Below, one piece after another: positions 7,031-8,695 of a DNA stretch of 8,695 bases. This DNA comes from Cyclobacteriaceae bacterium (GTDB lineage Bacteria; Bacteroidota; Bacteroidia; Cytophagales; Cyclobacteriaceae), in NCBI GenBank assembly GCA_019751475.1, contig JAIENH010000769.1, positions 1 to 8,695 of the forward strand, written 5' to 3'. Below the pieces are notes generated by a model. That model was not told the origin of the DNA. It saw only the letters and a list, made by a program, of their open reading frames with translations, and made no database searches. The translations under genes and the position numbers were made by a program. Within the stretch, counting starts at the first letter, position 1. The number at the start of each line of letters is the position of its first letter.

Positions 7031-7591
7031 TCAAATTTTCTTTTCGTAGTGGTCTTCCATGAACTTCATCTCGATGGCCCTCAGCTTGCCTTTTACCGAG
7101 GCATCGATCTGGCGGTCGCCCACATTCAATATAAATCCACCAATCAGGTCTTTGTCTACTTTCTCTTCCAACTCTACAAACTTCTTATCGCTGAGTTTTT
7201 TCACGATGGCTTCAATGGAATCACGCAAGGTCTTGTCGATCGGCAGCGTGGTAGTAAGGGTGGCCTTGCCTATTCCTTTAAATTCATTGTAGGCATTGTG
7301 AAACTCTGATGCGATAGCCGGTAAAAGTCCTTCCCGGTTTTTGCGGGTGAGGATATCAACAATGGCCATTGTAAGGGGGTTGACCCGCGTAGAAAACAAT
7401 TTCTCTAAAACTGCGCGCTTTTTTTCGTGGCGGATGACAGGGCTTTTAAGCATCATCACGAACGGCCTGTTTTCCTGACAGATGCGCGAAAACATTTCCA
7501 TATCGGCATGCACGGCATCCAATGCATTTTTCTCCACGGCCAAGCCGAGGAGTGATTTTACATACCGCGAAGCTGCGCGCAAATCTGCCAT
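7031..7591 (-). CDS. atpH: F1Fo ATP synthase subunit delta
   Basis: Delta (OSCP in mitochondria) caps the top of F1 and ties it to the b-subunit stalk. The 186-residue product has the family N-terminus (RAASRYVKSLLGLAVE), an N-terminal all-helical domain up to about 105, and a C-terminal domain with the conserved pattern DKDLIGGFILNVGDRQIDAS (147-166) followed by a helix beginning KGKL. The length is normal for the family, about 180. It starts three bases after the atpF stop in the junction TAATTCATG, which favours translational coupling. atpA follows 21 bases later. No anomalies were seen. Confidence 0.98.
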   Translation of the reverse strand: MADLRAASRYVKSLLGLAVEKNALDAVHADMEMFSRICQENRPFVMMLKSPVIRHEKKRAVLEKLFSTRVNPLTMAIVDILTRKNREGLLPAIASEFHNAYNEFKGIGKATLTTTLPIDKTLRDSIEAIVKKLSDKKFVELEEKVDKDLIGGFILNVGDRQIDASVKGKLRAIEMKFMEDHYEKKI

Positions 7592-7594
7592 GAA

Positions 7595-8089
7595 TTAGTT
7601 CAACTTTAAGTCTTTTATAAAACCATCAACCAACTCGCGCTGGGCTTTGTCGTCTGTCAGATTTTTCTTCACCAACTTCTCAGCAATATTCAGCGAAAGC
7701 TGAGCCACCTGGGCACGTACATCGCGCAAGGCTGCCTGCTTCTCCGTTTGAATCACCGCTTTCGCATCTTGAATGATCTTATCGGCATTTCGCTTGGCAT
7801 CTGTTTGAGCTTGGTCATGCAGGCGGTTGGCCGCTTCACGTGCTTCTTTCAAAATTTTGTCTCGCTCCTCACGTGCCTGGCGCAATAATTTCTCATTGTC
7901 CTCTTTCAACGAAGCCATTTCTTTCTTGGCGTTCTCAGCCGAATCAAGCGCTGCCTGAATGGACGTTTCGCGTTCCTTCAAGGAAGAAAGAATCGGCTTC
8001 CACGCGTACTTGGAAAGCAAAAAGAACAAGGCAAGAAAGATGACAACTTGCCAGAATAAAAGGCCGCTGCCGGGGGTGAGAAATTCCAT
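7595..8089 (-). CDS. atpF: F1Fo ATP synthase subunit b
   Basis: Subunit b is the peripheral stalk that keeps alpha3beta3 from spinning with the rotor. The 164-residue product begins with a short exterior segment (MEFLTPGSG), one membrane helix at about 9-28 (GLLFWQVVIFLALFFLLSKY) and the expected WKPI turn. A long charged coiled coil runs from about 37 to 125, rich in Ala, Glu, Lys and Arg. The C-terminal part (VAQLSLNIAEKLVKKNL) contacts delta. It is a single b-type protein; no b' partner gene is present, as is usual for non-photosynthetic bacteria. The start has no Shine-Dalgarno sequence; the leader is AATAAAGTTAGT. It is separated from atpE by an 88-base spacer with a stem-loop and is tightly coupled to atpH. 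Confidence 0.98.
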   Translation of the reverse strand: MEFLTPGSGLLFWQVVIFLALFFLLSKYAWKPILSSLKERETSIQAALDSAENAKKEMASLKEDNEKLLRQAREERDKILKEAREAANRLHDQAQTDAKRNADKIIQDAKAVIQTEKQAALRDVRAQVAQLSLNIAEKLVKKNLTDDKAQRELVDGFIKDLKLN

Positions 8090-8129
8090 ACTAACTTTAT
8101 TAAGGTTGCTTACACAATGTCAACGTAAA

Positions 8130-8169
8130 TGAAAGGCTCACAGGGCCCATCGCCCATGCAAGCCTTTCA
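8130..8169 (-). promoter_or_regulatory. Stem-loop between atpE and atpF
   Basis: A perfect nine-base inverted repeat (TGAAAGGCT at 8130-8138, AGCCTTTCA at 8161-8169) encloses a second pairing GGGC/GCCC (8143-8146 with 8152-8155) around a five-base loop, so the whole element can fold into one long hairpin. It begins eight bases after the atpE stop codon in the message. No U-run follows on the minus strand, so it does not look like a terminator for the operon. The run of six T lies on the other side and would only suit plus-strand (antisense) transcription. The position fits a hairpin that protects the 3' end of a processed atpE message, which is an inference. Confidence 0.6.
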
Positions 8170-8177
8170 ATTTTTTG

Positions 8178-8426
<249 letters not shown>

Positions 8427-8457
8427 TTATAAATTAAAGTGAAACAAAAACTCTCTT

Positions 8458-8695
8458 TCAATGATGATCGTCTGCGATGGCCATACCGATATACAGCGAT
8501 GAAAACAGCGTAAACACGTACGCCTGAATACCGGCCACCAGCAATTCAATCAAGTTTATAAACAGCACCACCAGGGAAGCACCAATGCCCACCAGGTAGC
8601 TATGAAAAATAAATGTCAGACAGATCAAACTCAGCAACACAATGTGCCCGGCCGTAATGGCCACAAACAAACGGATGGTGAGCGAGAACGGTTTG
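8458..8695 (-). CDS. atpB: F1Fo ATP synthase subunit a, C-terminal part
   Basis: The reading frame is open to the right edge, so only the last 78 codons are seen; the true start lies outside. Subunit a forms the two proton half-channels beside the c ring. The fragment opens KPFSLTIRLFVAITAGHIV, in which the Arg at 8671-8673 corresponds to the essential E. coli Arg210. The last helices follow (IELLVAGIQAYVFTLFSSLY) with the conserved Gln matching Gln252, then the tail MAIADDHH. His stands at the E. coli Glu219 position and Glu at the His245 position, the swapped pair also known from mitochondria. The residue four after the Arg, Asn in most families, is Ala here. A TTG inside the fragment is not a start. 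Confidence 0.96.
   Translation of the reverse strand, partial: KPFSLTIRLFVAITAGHIVLLSLICLTFIFHSYLVGIGASLVVLFINLIELLVAGIQAYVFTLFSSLYIGMAIADDHH

Noticed and set aside
8130..8175. Intrinsic terminator splitting the atp operon after atpE
   Set aside because: The T-run lies on the wrong side of the hairpin for minus-strand transcription, and atpF-atpH-atpA-atpG follow without another visible promoter.

Overview
The window looks like chromosomal DNA from a member of the Bacteroidota, probably a Cytophagales-type lineage. The reasons are the sequence character of the F1Fo ATP synthase subunits, the near absence of Shine-Dalgarno sequences before obvious start codons, AT-rich leaders, and an atp cluster that stops at atpG without atpD and atpC. 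I cannot name a genus from sequence alone. Coding density is very high. No gene-free stretch exceeds 90 bases, and I see no tRNA, rRNA, CRISPR array, insertion sequence or phage gene.

Right part (4503-8695, minus strand): the ATP synthase cluster in the order atpB (3' end only, cut by the window edge), atpE, atpF, atpH, atpA, atpG. It encodes the membrane proton channel (a and c), the peripheral stalk (b and delta) and two rotor/stator parts of F1 (alpha and gamma). The catalytic beta and the epsilon subunit do not follow atpG, so they must lie elsewhere. The longest non-coding gap (88 bases, between atpE and atpF) holds a strong stem-loop placed just after the atpE stop codon. A smaller inverted repeat lies in front of atpG.

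Middle (3973-4500, plus strand): one gene for a membrane-anchored SRPBCC-fold protein. It converges on atpG with only two bases between the stop codons, and it diverges from the next leftward gene with 26 bases between start codons.

Left part (1-3946, minus strand): four genes in the same direction with short gaps (39, about 26 and 3 bases), which may form an operon. They are a predicted lipoprotein of the DJ-1/PfpI superfamily, a cytoplasmic three-PAS histidine kinase with no adjacent response regulator visible, a two-part GNAT-like (YghO-type) protein, and the N-terminus of a membrane protein running off the left edge.

The ATP synthase part is conserved housekeeping DNA. The left cluster is less well understood, but nothing in it amounts to a clearly new system. 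The points most worth checking are the atpE-atpF stem-loop, an altered residue next to the essential arginine of subunit a, and the pairing of a secreted DJ-1-like protein with an orphan PAS kinase.
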